Positions 46,081 through 54,501 of a DNA stretch of 64,000 bases are shown here, in pieces. Both the position numbers and the translations under genes were made by a program. The notes under the pieces are model-generated. The model was not told where the DNA came from and did not search any database. It worked only from the letters and a program-made list of their open reading frames with translations. The stretch's first letter is position 1. Every line of letters starts with the position of its first letter. The stretch comes from Sphingobacterium thalpophilum (GTDB lineage Bacteria > Bacteroidota > Bacteroidia > Sphingobacteriales > Sphingobacteriaceae): the NCBI RefSeq assembly GCF_038396785.1, contig NZ_CP151087.1, forward strand, positions 3,782,001 through 3,846,000, in the 5' to 3' direction.

Positions 46081-46113
46081 AAAAGCTTCAAAGTTATACT
46101 TTGAAGCTTTTTT
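46081..46113. terminator. Bidirectional terminator
   Basis: A perfect stem AAAAGCTTCAAAGT / ACTTTGAAGCTTTT with a 3-nt loop and T-run, between convergent genes. Confidence 0.9.
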
Positions 46114-46125
46114 GATTATTCAATA

Positions 46126-46665
46126 TTATCGATTGTATCTGATCTGCTGTTTGTCCATCATACCCATTTGGTCTTTCATCATTTTGATCTGATCGGCCAA
46201 TAATTTGTTTTTATCTGCTTTTTTCGCTTCTTGAAGTAGTTTTTCGGCTTCACGCTTGTTGCGTTTTGCCATTGCTACACCTGCCAGGCTTAATTTTGCT
46301 AAAGCGATATTATGATCCATATGTAAGCCCAACGCCAATGCCTTCTTAAAATATTTTTCGGATTGCATAGGTGCGCGTTGTGATTCGATCAGTCCGATCA
46401 GCATATTGTAGTAACCGTGCTGTTGTGGGATCAATTGCTTTTCGTAGTTGGTGATTTTACGTAGCCATTTTTCAGCTGCGGCCATATTTTGTTTACGCAT
46501 ATACCATTGCGCAATCAGCATATATTCGTGGAAAAATACAGTAACAAAGCCTAAGATCGTGATCAGGATACCTAAGATTCCCCATCCCCAATTTCCAGTC
46601 CAGAATAAGGCAACTGTTCCGATCAGCAATGCACTGCAAATAATGATTCTAACGAGATTTGACAT
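46126..46665 (-). CDS. Membrane protein with TPR-like repeats, DUF2892-like N-terminus
   Basis: A 179-residue protein. Two helices at the N-terminus (IIICSALLIGTVALFWTGNWGWGILG…) are followed by a helical region with TPR-like spacing (AAAEKWLRKI, SEKYFKKALALGLH, AKLSLAGVAMAKRNKREAEKLL). The C-terminus is rich in Lys, Met and Gln. It probably scaffolds other proteins at the inner membrane; no specific role can be given. Confidence 0.65.
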   Translation of the reverse strand: MSNLVRIIICSALLIGTVALFWTGNWGWGILGILITILGFVTVFFHEYMLIAQWYMRKQNMAAAEKWLRKITNYEKQLIPQQHGYYNMLIGLIESQRAPMQSEKYFKKALALGLHMDHNIALAKLSLAGVAMAKRNKREAEKLLQEAKKADKNKLLADQIKMMKDQMGMMDKQQIRYNR

Positions 46666-46852
46666 AAATCTTTGTTTAAAATATTTGTATTCAATTTAAT
46701 TCTGCAAATATCCGTTAATTTCATCGTTTAAGCAACTCGTTCAGGTGGTTATTTTGTAAAAATGTGTTTTTCCCCCTGAAGAGGATATGGATAAACAAGA
46801 TGTGATCGTTTTTTTTGCTGTAGTTCCTTGAAAAGAGCTTATGAGGATAAAT

Positions 46853-46883
46853 TTGCCTTTATATGCAACTTTATCTATGTTTG
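46853..46883 (+). promoter_or_regulatory. Promoter of ung
   Basis: TTG (46853-46855), 20-nt spacer, TATGTTTG (46876-46883). The ung ATG is at 46888, only 4 nt after the -7 element, so the mRNA is predicted to be leaderless. Confidence 0.65.
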
Positions 46884-46887
46884 GGGT

Positions 46888-47562
46888 ATGGAAAAGCAAT
46901 ACGATGATTCTTGGGCTCCTGTGCTAAAGCCTTTGTTTGGTCAACCCTATATGAAACAACTGTCTACTTTTGTGCAAGAAGAGCGTCAGAAAACGAAAGT
47001 GTTTCCACCGGCAGATCTGGTGATGAATGCTTTTAAGCTGACGCCATTGGACCAGGTAAAAGTAGTTATCTTAGGGCAGGATCCTTACCATAATGATGGG
47101 CAGGCACATGGCTTGTCTTTCTCTGTGCCAGAAGGGATTGCTTTGCCGCCATCCTTAAAAAATATCTTTAAGGAATTGCAAGACGATATACCCGGTTTTG
47201 TTGAGCCGCGTGCTGGCGATTTGACCTATTGGGCCAAACAGGGTGTACTGTTGTTAAATGCGACATTGACAGTGCAGGCGCATCTGGCAGGTTCCCATCA
47301 AAAGAAAGGTTGGGAGATTTTTACAGATAGTATTATTTATGCCATTTCGGAGCGTTGTGAACATGTCGTATTTCTGTTGTGGGGAAGTTATGCCCAAAAG
47401 AAAAGTGTGCTCATCGATGCGAAGAAGCATCTTGTGCTAACGGCGGTTCATCCATCACCGTTGTCTGTCTATCGTGGTTTTTTTGGTAGTAAGCATTTTT
47501 CACGTGCAAACCAGTATTTGATGGAACATGATAAAACCCCAATTGATTGGCGCCTGATTTAA
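46888..47562 (+). CDS. ung: Uracil-DNA glycosylase, family 1
   Basis: A 224-residue base-excision repair enzyme removing uracil from DNA. The water-activating aspartate is in VILGQDPYHNDGQAHGLSFS near residue 69, and the DNA-intercalating HPSPLSVYRGFFGSKHF near residue 190. The ATG at 46888 (MEKQYDDSW) was chosen; the longer frame starts with a TTG upstream of the promoter elements. Confidence 0.95.
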   Translation: MEKQYDDSWAPVLKPLFGQPYMKQLSTFVQEERQKTKVFPPADLVMNAFKLTPLDQVKVVILGQDPYHNDGQAHGLSFSVPEGIALPPSLKNIFKELQDDIPGFVEPRAGDLTYWAKQGVLLLNATLTVQAHLAGSHQKKGWEIFTDSIIYAISERCEHVVFLLWGSYAQKKSVLIDAKKHLVLTAVHPSPLSVYRGFFGSKHFSRANQYLMEHDKTPIDWRLI

Positions 47563-47585
47563 GTTTTGTCTTGAGTTAAATAAAC

Positions 47586-47652
47586 ATCATTGCCGGTTAT
47601 CGTCGCATGGAGCAAATACGTCCAAAAGCGAGATTCCGGTAATGATATTTTT
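47586..47652. terminator. Possible terminator between ung and the Lrp-type gene
   Basis: ATCATTGCCGG can pair with CCGGTAATGAT across a 39-nt loop, followed by ATTTTT. The loop is long, so this is weak. Confidence 0.35.
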
Positions 47653-47672
47653 GATTGGGCTTATTCCTTCGC

Positions 47673-48143
47673 TTAATATTCTAAAGGAATAATTGGCTCT
47701 TTTTTGCTGGTTGACATAATCATCATGGTTTGGAATGTCTTTACAAAAGGTATTTTGGAGATTTTTTCCATGATGACGCCTTCATAAGCTTTAATATCTT
47801 TTACGTAAACCTTGAGGATGAAATCACAATTGCCTGTAACGTGGTGGCATTCGGTTACCTCGGGTATCATTTTGACAGCAGCAACAAACTCAGGGATAGC
47901 GTTATGTGTATGGAAATCGAGTGAGATCTGGATAAACGATTTGATTCCAAGTCCCAGTTTCTCCTCGTCTACAAAAGCATGGTAACTTTTGATGAAGCCA
48001 GAGTTTTCCAGTTTTCGCACACGCTCTAAAGTTGGTGCGGGAGATAGTCCGATGCTAGATGCGAGTTGCAAATTAGTTATACGACCATTCTCTTGTAATA
48101 GTTTAAGAATTTTTAAATCTGTTTTATCCGGTGCAAAGGGCAT
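47673..48143 (-). CDS. Lrp/AsnC-family transcriptional regulator
   Basis: A 156-residue regulator. The N-terminal helix-turn-helix (DKTDLKILKLLQENGRITNL, then ASSIGLSPAPTLERVRKLE) is followed by the RAM/AsnC ligand-binding domain (FVAAVKMIPEVTECHHVTGNCDFIL near residue 88, cited in part). Such proteins sense amino acids as octamers. Two exact copies of a 16-bp site overlap its own promoter, suggesting autoregulation. Its targets are unknown; it is divergent from sufB with a 332-bp gap. Confidence 0.92.
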   Translation of the reverse strand: MPFAPDKTDLKILKLLQENGRITNLQLASSIGLSPAPTLERVRKLENSGFIKSYHAFVDEEKLGLGIKSFIQISLDFHTHNAIPEFVAAVKMIPEVTECHHVTGNCDFILKVYVKDIKAYEGVIMEKISKIPFVKTFQTMMIMSTSKKEPIIPLEY

Positions 48144-48174
48144 ATCTTAAGTCTTAATAATCAATAGTATTTGT

Positions 48175-48220
48175 AAATATACAAAATTATATTTGGAAAT
48201 TTAAAAATATACAAAATTAT
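48175..48220 (-). promoter_or_regulatory. Duplicated 16-bp sites at the Lrp-type promoter
   Basis: AAATATACAAAATTAT occurs at 48175-48190 and again at 48205-48220, exactly 30 bp apart. The first is part of the palindrome TTTGTA-AATA-TACAAA (48170-48185). They overlap a promoter read on the minus strand: TTG (48214-48212), 22-nt spacer, TAATTTTG (48189-48182). Same-face, helically phased sites are expected for Lrp-type octamers. Confidence 0.6.
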
Positions 48221-48408
48221 TGATGATTAATAGATTTTAACTATATTAGGGTTGTTTAGTTATAATTTTAATCGATGTAAAATCATTTGACTGTCATAAT
48301 CGATTGAAATGTGCTCATTTTAATGAAATGGAGTGATAAATGTCATTTTTTTATTAAAAATGCCTTCGTAAGGTGCTATTAAATGCTGTTTTATTGGCTT
48401 TGAAATTG

Positions 48409-48475
48409 TAACTTTGCAGTTCGATAGGTGCGGAGGTGAAGCCCTCCCAAATTAGTTAAACCGTGAGAGCGCAAT
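48409..48475 (+). promoter_or_regulatory. sufB -7 element and structured leader
   Basis: TAACTTTG (48409-48416) is a good -7 element without an obvious -33 match. The predicted leader (about 48422-48475) contains a hairpin GGAGG-TGAAGC-CCTCC at 48432-48447. TGCG (48429) could pair with CGCA (48470) next to the start codon. I do not recognise a known riboswitch. Together with the Lrp-type promoter this accounts for the 332-bp gap; the middle part (48221-48400) is AT-rich with no gene. Confidence 0.45.
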
Positions 48476-49927
48476 ATGAGTACTAAAGACGACGATTTGT
48501 TAAAAGAGCTGGAGCTCGAAGAATATAAATACGGGTTCACGACAGATATCGAAATGGAAATTGCAGCCAAAGGCCTTACTGAGGATACGGTTCGTTTTAT
48601 TTCGGCAAAAAAGAATGAACCTGAATGGCTATTGGAATGGAGATTAAAAGCTTTCCGTCATTTCTTGACGTTAAGAATGCCTACTTGGCAGAATTTCAAA
48701 GCTCCTGAAATTGATTTTCAAGAGATTTCCTATTATGCAGCCCCAAAAGCAAAACCACAGCTTAATTCGATGGATGAGGTTGACCCTGAGTTGATTGCTA
48801 CCTTTGAAAAACTGGGGATTCCTTTGGATGAGCAAAAAGTATTGGCAGGAGTTGTGGCGGTAGATGCTGTCTTTGACTCGGTATCTGTCAAAACAACGTT
48901 TCGTGAGAAATTAAAAGAACAAGGTGTTATTTTCTGTTCATTTGGTGAGGCCGTGCAAGAGCATCCTGACCTGGTGAAAAAATATTTGGGTACAGTGGTT
49001 CCACAGACGGATAACATTTATGCAGCGTTGAATTCTGCAGTATTTTCGGATGGATCCTTTGTTTATGTTCCAAAAGGTGTTAGATGTCCAATGGAATTAT
49101 CTACCTACTTCCGTATCAATGCACAGAATACCGGACAATTTGAACGCACGTTGATCATTGCAGATGAGGGAGCTTATGTTTCTTATTTGGAGGGATGTAC
49201 TGCACCTATGCGTGATGAAAACCAGCTGCATGCTGCGGTAGTAGAATTGATTGCCGAACGCGATGCTGATATTAAATATTCTACCGTGCAAAACTGGTAC
49301 CCTGGTGATAAAGATGGAAAAGGTGGTATTTATAACTTTGTAACCAAGCGTGGAATCTGTAAAGGTGATAACAGTAAAATCTCCTGGACACAGGTAGAAA
49401 CTGGTTCTGCAATTACATGGAAATACCCTGGTGTGATTTTAAAGGGTGATAACTCTATTGGCGAGTTTTACTCTGTGGCCATGACACGTAATTATCAGGT
49501 AGCTGATACAGGAACGAAGATGGTTCATTTGGGTAAAAACACGAAATCTAAAATTATTTCTAAAGGTATTTCTGCCGGTAAGAGCCACAACAGTTATAGA
49601 GGTTTAGTGAAAATCGGCCCAAATGCAGACAACTCACGTAACTTTACCCAATGTGATTCCTTATTGATCGGTGATAAATGTGGGGCACATACATTCCCTT
49701 ATATCGAAAATAGAAATAAGACAGCCAAATTAGAGCATGAGGCGACTACTTCCAAAATCGGTGAGGACCAAGTATTCTATTTGAATCAACGTGGTATCGA
49801 TTCTGAGAAAGCTGTTGGTTTAATTGTCAACGGGTATGCAAAGGAAGTATTAAATCAATTGCCGATGGAGTTTGCTGTAGAGGCTCAAAAATTATTGGCA
49901 ATTTCATTAGAAGGTTCAGTAGGATAG
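48476..49927 (+). CDS. sufB: Fe-S cluster assembly protein SufB
   Basis: A 483-residue core scaffold subunit of the SufBCD complex. [18 protein letters not shown] near residue 197, [20 protein letters not shown] and the C-terminal [19 protein letters not shown] and [21 protein letters not shown] (cited in part) are typical; the Cys in [10 protein letters not shown] corresponds to the conserved scaffold cysteine. The complex builds Fe-S clusters such as those needed by the nuo-encoded subunits at the start of the window. Confidence 0.96.
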   Translation: MSTKDDDLLKELELEEYKYGFTTDIEMEIAAKGLTEDTVRFISAKKNEPEWLLEWRLKAFRHFLTLRMPTWQNFKAPEIDFQEISYYAAPKAKPQLNSMDEVDPELIATFEKLGIPLDEQKVLAGVVAVDAVFDSVSVKTTFREKLKEQGVIFCSFGEAVQEHPDLVKKYLGTVVPQTDNIYAALNSAVFSDGSFVYVPKGVRCPMELSTYFRINAQNTGQFERTLIIADEGAYVSYLEGCTAPMRDENQLHAAVVELIAERDADIKYSTVQNWYPGDKDGKGGIYNFVTKRGICKGDNSKISWTQVETGSAITWKYPGVILKGDNSIGEFYSVAMTRNYQVADTGTKMVHLGKNTKSKIISKGISAGKSHNSYRGLVKIGPNADNSRNFTQCDSLLIGDKCGAHTFPYIENRNKTAKLEHEATTSKIGEDQVFYLNQRGIDSEKAVGLIVNGYAKEVLNQLPMEFAVEAQKLLAISLEGSVG

Positions 49928-49989
49928 ATAAAAAATCATTGGGAATGTAGTTTATGACGCTACATTACACCATACTCAATACGAATAAA

Positions 49990-50748
49990 ATGTTAAGCAT
50001 TAAAAATTTACATGCGTCTGTAGAAGACAAACAAATATTAAAAGGGTTAAACCTAGAAGTAAAAGCTGGAGAAGTTCATGCGATTATGGGACCAAATGGT
50101 GCTGGTAAAAGTACATTGGGTAATGTATTGGCCGGACGTGAATCATATGAAGTAAGTGAAGGTTCTGCACTATTGGACGGTGTAGATTTATTGGATCTTT
50201 CACCTGAGGACCGTGCACGTGAAGGGCTGTTTTTGGCTTTTCAATATCCTGTTGAAATTCCGGGCGTATCGAATATCAATTTCTTGAAAACAGCTGTAAA
50301 TGATATTCGTGAGTATAAAGGCCTTCCTCCAATGGAAGCGAAGGAGTTTTTACAAATGGTAAAAGATAAGCAAAAATTGGTTGAATTTTCGGCTAATTTG
50401 GCTAACCGCTCTTTAAATGAAGGATTTTCCGGTGGTGAGAAAAAGCGTAACGAAATTTTTCAATTAGCGATGTTGAATCCGAAATTATCTATTTTGGATG
50501 AGACAGATTCTGGTTTGGATATCGATGCCCTTCGTATCGTTGCAAATGGCGTGAATCAATTGCGCTCTAAAGACAATGCTTTTATTGTTATTACACACTA
50601 CCAACGTTTGTTGGATTATATCGTTCCAGATTTTGTTCACGTATTGTACAATGGCCGTATCGTGAAATCGGGACCTAAAGAATTGGCTTTGGAGCTCGAA
50701 GAAAAAGGATACGATTGGTTAAAAGAATATGATACACAAAACGCCTAA
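49990..50748 (+). CDS. sufC: Fe-S cluster assembly ATPase SufC
   Basis: A 252-residue ABC-type ATPase. Walker A GPNGAGKSTLGNVLAG near residue 35, the SufC-typical signature SGGEKKRNEIFQLAMLNP, Walker B LSILDETDSGLDIDAL and H-loop VITHYQRLLDYI are present. I chose the ATG at 49990 (MLSIKNLHAS); the frame is open further upstream but homologues start here. It lies between sufB and sufD in the same transcript. Confidence 0.96.
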   Translation: MLSIKNLHASVEDKQILKGLNLEVKAGEVHAIMGPNGAGKSTLGNVLAGRESYEVSEGSALLDGVDLLDLSPEDRAREGLFLAFQYPVEIPGVSNINFLKTAVNDIREYKGLPPMEAKEFLQMVKDKQKLVEFSANLANRSLNEGFSGGEKKRNEIFQLAMLNPKLSILDETDSGLDIDALRIVANGVNQLRSKDNAFIVITHYQRLLDYIVPDFVHVLYNGRIVKSGPKELALELEEKGYDWLKEYDTQNA

Positions 50749-50807
50749 TCTTTTACCTGAGTAAATAGGATTGGAAGAGAATTTTGGCGATTTGATTAAA
50801 AAATAAC

Positions 50808-52115
50808 ATGAGTACATTAGTTTCAGAATCATTACTTCAACAAGTGTTGGGAGCTTTCAAAGAGCAAGGCGTTTCAGACGAACCTTCGTTTTTCGTGGAG
50901 GCCCGCCAACTTGCATTCGAACGTTTCGAAGCAGCAGGCTTTCCCACCGTTAAGAATGAAGAATGGAAATATACAAACATCCACAGTATTATCAATAAGC
51001 CTTATGCGCTTGATGTCGATGTGGATATCGAAGGCTTAGACTTTAGTGCAGGGGAGATTCCTCAGTTGGATGCTTACCGCATTATCTTGGTGAACGGTCA
51101 GTATGTGTTGGCGGTAAGTGAATTAGAAAATGTGAAGGGACTGTCGGTTATTCCAATGGATGAAGCCACTTCAGAGCCTGCATTTGAGAGCCATTTTGCT
51201 AAATATGCGGACAAGTCAGACAATATTATGGTCGCATTGAATACGGCTGCTTTTACAAATGGTGTTTTTATCCATTTGAAAAAGGGAGTTGTACTTGATA
51301 AACCAATACAGATTATTCATGTCGCTACAGGAAAAGAGGATTTCTTTGCACAAACACGTAATTTGATCGTTGTCGAGCCAAATGCAGAACTTGAATTGAT
51401 CGAAAGCTTTATCACTGCAGAAGGTACCGCAAATAATGTGCACAATAAGGTCTCTGAGATTATCGTCAAAGAGAACGCTAAAGTACAACATTATTATTTG
51501 CAGCTCGCAGAATCTGTAAGTCGTTACTTTAATCATACAGAGGTATACCAAGAAAAAGATAGCCTTTATAATAATTACAACTGTAATTTTCCTGGCGCCT
51601 CGTTTATCCGTAACAATATCAATGTTCGCTTGGATGCAGCGCATGTGGAGAGCCATTTATATGGAATCAACTTAACTGCAGGTGATCAATTGGTCGATAA
51701 TCATACCATCGTAGACCACCTTAAGCCACATTGTGAGTCTTATGAATGGTATAAAAATATTACACAGGATAAATCCGTTGCAGTTTTCAATGGAAAAATC
51801 TTTGTGCGCGAGGATGCGCAGAAAACGAATGCTTTTCAACAGAATAATAATATGTTGATGTCAGACAATTCGGCGGTTTATACCAAACCACAGTTGGAAA
51901 TCTTTGCCGATGACGTAAAATGTTCACACGGGTGTACCATCGGTCAGTTTGATAATGAAGCGCTGTTTTATCTGAGAGCAAGAGGAATTGGCGAAGAGTC
52001 TGCTCGTATCCTGTTGGTACACGCATTTGCATTTGACGTAACGACACGTTTCTCAAATGAGGTTGTTCGCAAATATGTTGAAGAGCTTGTAGAAGAAAGC
52101 CTAAGAACAAATTAA
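50808..52115 (+). CDS. sufD: Fe-S cluster assembly protein SufD
   Basis: A 435-residue partner of SufB. The N-terminal helical part contains NEEWKYTNIHSI near residue 46. The beta-helix core contains GKIFVREDAQKTNAFQQNNNML near residue 325 and the conserved DDVKCSHGCTIGQFDNEALFYL (both cited in part). sufS and sufE, often downstream in related bacteria, do not follow: a terminator comes 30 bp after the stop. Confidence 0.95.
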   Translation: MSTLVSESLLQQVLGAFKEQGVSDEPSFFVEARQLAFERFEAAGFPTVKNEEWKYTNIHSIINKPYALDVDVDIEGLDFSAGEIPQLDAYRIILVNGQYVLAVSELENVKGLSVIPMDEATSEPAFESHFAKYADKSDNIMVALNTAAFTNGVFIHLKKGVVLDKPIQIIHVATGKEDFFAQTRNLIVVEPNAELELIESFITAEGTANNVHNKVSEIIVKENAKVQHYYLQLAESVSRYFNHTEVYQEKDSLYNNYNCNFPGASFIRNNINVRLDAAHVESHLYGINLTAGDQLVDNHTIVDHLKPHCESYEWYKNITQDKSVAVFNGKIFVREDAQKTNAFQQNNNMLMSDNSAVYTKPQLEIFADDVKCSHGCTIGQFDNEALFYLRARGIGEESARILLVHAFAFDVTTRFSNEVVRKYVEELVEESLRTN

Positions 52116-52144
52116 ATCCATTTAGGATCATATAGCTTTTAAAT

Positions 52145-52180
52145 ATGGCGTTTACTGAATAGGTAAACGCCATTTTTTTT
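52145..52180 (+). terminator. Terminator of sufBCD
   Basis: An 11-bp stem ATGGCGTTTAC / GTAAACGCCAT with a 7-nt loop, followed by a run of eight T. Confidence 0.92.
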
Positions 52181-52632
52181 CATAGACCAATACATCATAG
52201 CCTTCGTATCAAGCGCCAAGTTGCTTCTTGTTGCTCTTGCTTGGACGGAAGAGCGTTTAATTGTACTGGGAGAAGCGCTTAAAGTTATCATTGTTTGCTG
52301 TGGGGTAAACCCTAGTAATTTCTGGGTATCAAGTTCGTCATTTTCACGGTATAACAACGGATCTTAATCGGAGCTACAACGCTATTTGTTCGCTCACAAC
52401 CGAAGAAGCACCGAACAAGTACCGAACAAGCTCCGAAGAAGCACCGAGGAAGCTTCGAATTTGGTCCCTTTTGTTTGGTTCCTTTTTTCGTAAATGGAAC
52501 GAACGTTGAAACTAATTCTTGGTACTTGCTTTAAATTGTGCTAATAATTTTTTCGGCAATTTTAGTAAAATCAAACAAAGATAAAGGTGATGAAGGGCTG
52601 AAATGTAGGGAATAACAGAGCACTATTAAACG
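52181..52632. other. Intergenic region without a supported gene
   Basis: About 450 bp between the sufBCD terminator and the tRNA-Gly terminator. A minus-strand frame (52139-52357) is open for 72 codons but runs through the sufBCD terminator and has no recognised family. The region also holds the 11-bp repeat array at 52400-52454 and AT-rich sequence after it. It looks like decayed or non-coding sequence. Confidence 0.5.
52400..52454. repeat. 11-bp tandem repeat array (CCGAANAAG unit)
   Basis: Five contiguous 11-bp units starting at 52400, 52411, 52422, 52433 and 52444: CCGAAGAAGCA, CCGAACAAGTA, CCGAACAAGCT, CCGAAGAAGCA, CCGAGGAAGCT, then a decayed TCGAATTTGG. Variation is confined mostly to positions 6, 10 and 11. 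Confidence 0.92.
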
Positions 52633-52664
52633 AAAAAAGCTTCCAAATTTTGGAAGCTTTTTTT
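52633..52664 (-). terminator. Terminator after tRNA-Gly
   Basis: An almost perfect stem AAAAAAGCTTCCAAA / TTTGGAAGCTTTTTT with a short loop, immediately beyond the tRNA 3' end on the minus strand and ending in a T-run there. Confidence 0.88.
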
Positions 52665-52665
52665 G

Positions 52666-52738
52666 AGCGAAAGACGAGATTCGAACTCGCGACCCCAACC
52701 TTGGCAAGGTTGTGCTCTACCAACTGAGCTACTTTCGC
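52666..52738 (-). tRNA. tRNA-Gly (anticodon GCC)
   Basis: A 73-nt cloverleaf on the minus strand. Acceptor arm GCGAAAG / CTTTCGC with discriminator T, anticodon arm CAACC-TTGCCAA-GGTTG with anticodon GCC, and T arm GCGAG-TTCGAAT-CTCGT. No CCA is encoded. Confidence 0.96.
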
Positions 52739-52748
52739 GTTGATGTTA

Positions 52749-52779
52749 CAAAAGTAAGGCATTTATTCGTATTCTGCAA
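52749..52779 (-). promoter_or_regulatory. Promoter of tRNA-Gly
   Basis: On the minus strand TTG (52779-52777), 20-nt spacer, TACTTTTG (52756-52749); the tRNA begins 10 nt later. Confidence 0.7.
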
Positions 52780-52797
52780 GAGGAAAAGCAAAAAATA

Positions 52798-54342
52798 TTA
52801 ACTTAAATTGATCGCATCAACACAATTAATACCGTCTATAGCCGCTGAAATGATACCGCCGGCATAACCCGCCCCTTCACCACAAGGGTAAAGTCCTTTG
52901 ACCTGAGGGTGTTGTAAATCTTCTTTATTTCTAGGAATCCGAATCGGTGAAGATGTACGTGACTCTACACCGACTAAAATGGCTTCATTGGTATAATACC
53001 CTTTCATCTTTTTGCCAAAGATGGGCAACGCACCGCGTAATGCTTCGTGAACAAAAGCAGGTAGCACTTCGGTGAGATCTGCAGATGCTGTTCCGGGCTT
53101 GTACGAGTTTTCTGGCAGATCCATAGATACACGTCCTTCGACAAAGTCGACCATGCGTTGCGCCGGAGCAACGAGCTTACCGCCACCTACGGCAAAAGCC
53201 TTTCGTTCGATCTCTTTCTGAAAATTCAGTAATGCAAATGGATCCTTATGTGCATTGGCAACGTCCTCAAGGTTGATCTGAATAACGGTGCCTGAATTGG
53301 CGTGCGGATTATTTCGTTTGGATGGCGACCATCCGTTGACAACGATTTCATCTAAATCTGTTGCACAGGGCGCAATGACGCCGCCTGGGCACATGCAGAA
53401 TGAAAATACACCACGGTCATTCACCTGTTCAACCAGGCTATAATAGGCTGGCGGCAAATGCTCGCTTCTTACCTGGCAGTGGTATTGCGCCTGATCAATG
53501 ATTGCCTGCGGGTGCTCGATACGCACGCCCAAAGCAAATGCTTTGGCTTCGATCAGCCAATTGTTGCGATGAAAAAGCTCGAAAATATCCCGCGCAGAGT
53601 GCCCTGTTGCTACAATGACATGATCTGCCTTAATTTCTTCACCATTGGCTAATTTGACACCGCGTACTTGACCGAAGGATTCTAAAATGTCATCGACACG
53701 TTGGTCAAAATGAAATTCGCCCCCAAATTCAAGGACGCTCTCGCGCATGGCTTCAATAATATGCGGCAATTTATTTGTACCGATATGTGGGCGCGCATTG
53801 ACCAGAATATCCGTCGTTGCCCCATGGGAAACGAAAAGTCTGAGTACTTTGTCTACGTCACCTCGCTTATTGGAACGTGTATATAATTTTCCGTCTGAGT
53901 ACGTTCCAGCTCCACCTTCGCCAAAGCAGTAGTTTGACTCAGGGTTTACGATGCCTTCCCGGTTCAACTTAGCTAGATCGCGTCTACGGTCTTGGACCTT
54001 TTTACCGCGTTCGATTACAATTGGTTTGAGACCACGTTCAATACAGCGTATTGCTGCAAACAGGCCGGCAGGGCCCGCGCCAATAATAATAACGGGTTTT
54101 CCGTCTTTAACGGACTTAAAATTATTTTCGTAGAGTTCTGGAACAGGAAGCTCGTCAATGTAGTAAATAACCCGAGCTCGATAAACAACCTGCTTGCTTC
54201 GGGCGTCAATGGAACGTTTACGGATTTTATAACCTTTGACTTGTTGAGGTTGGACTTTCAGGGCTTTGATCCCTTGCTGTAGAATATACTGATCGTCCTC
54301 GATTCTTTCTGGAAGTATCGCAATTTCAATTTCTTTTTGCAT
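52798..54342 (-). CDS. FAD-dependent dehydrogenase (COG2509-like)
   Basis: A 514-residue flavoprotein. After an N-terminal domain of about 85 residues, the FAD-binding motif PVIIIGAGPAGLFAAIRCIERG lies near residue 85 (cited in part), with FGEGGAGTYSDGKL, HVIVATGHSARDIFELF and the C-terminal GLYPCGEGAGYAGGIISAAIDG (cited in part). This is the widespread uncharacterised NAD(P)/FAD-dependent oxidoreductase family with an N-terminal RNA/ligand-binding-like domain. Substrate unknown. Confidence 0.87.
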   Translation of the reverse strand: MQKEIEIAILPERIEDDQYILQQGIKALKVQPQQVKGYKIRKRSIDARSKQVVYRARVIYYIDELPVPELYENNFKSVKDGKPVIIIGAGPAGLFAAIRCIERGLKPIVIERGKKVQDRRRDLAKLNREGIVNPESNYCFGEGGAGTYSDGKLYTRSNKRGDVDKVLRLFVSHGATTDILVNARPHIGTNKLPHIIEAMRESVLEFGGEFHFDQRVDDILESFGQVRGVKLANGEEIKADHVIVATGHSARDIFELFHRNNWLIEAKAFALGVRIEHPQAIIDQAQYHCQVRSEHLPPAYYSLVEQVNDRGVFSFCMCPGGVIAPCATDLDEIVVNGWSPSKRNNPHANSGTVIQINLEDVANAHKDPFALLNFQKEIERKAFAVGGGKLVAPAQRMVDFVEGRVSMDLPENSYKPGTASADLTEVLPAFVHEALRGALPIFGKKMKGYYTNEAILVGVESRTSSPIRIPRNKEDLQHPQVKGLYPCGEGAGYAGGIISAAIDGINCVDAINLS

Positions 54343-54501
54343 AGTATGAGGGCTGGGTTTTTATCCCAAAACCGGGACAAAGTTAATGAATATTGGCTAT
54401 TTGGAGATTTGGAAATAAAAATATTCTTATCTTAGTAAGAGCTTGGTATATGCTTTGATAGTGTAACCGTATAATTTGAATAGTATTTAATTCTTTGAAC
54501 A

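Noticed and set aside
52139-52357. 72-codon open frame on the minus strand
   Set aside because: It runs through the sufBCD terminator, has no recognisable family and no promoter; kept only as possible debris.
52400-52454. CRISPR array
   Set aside because: Units are contiguous 11-mers without spacers, and no cas genes are present in the window.
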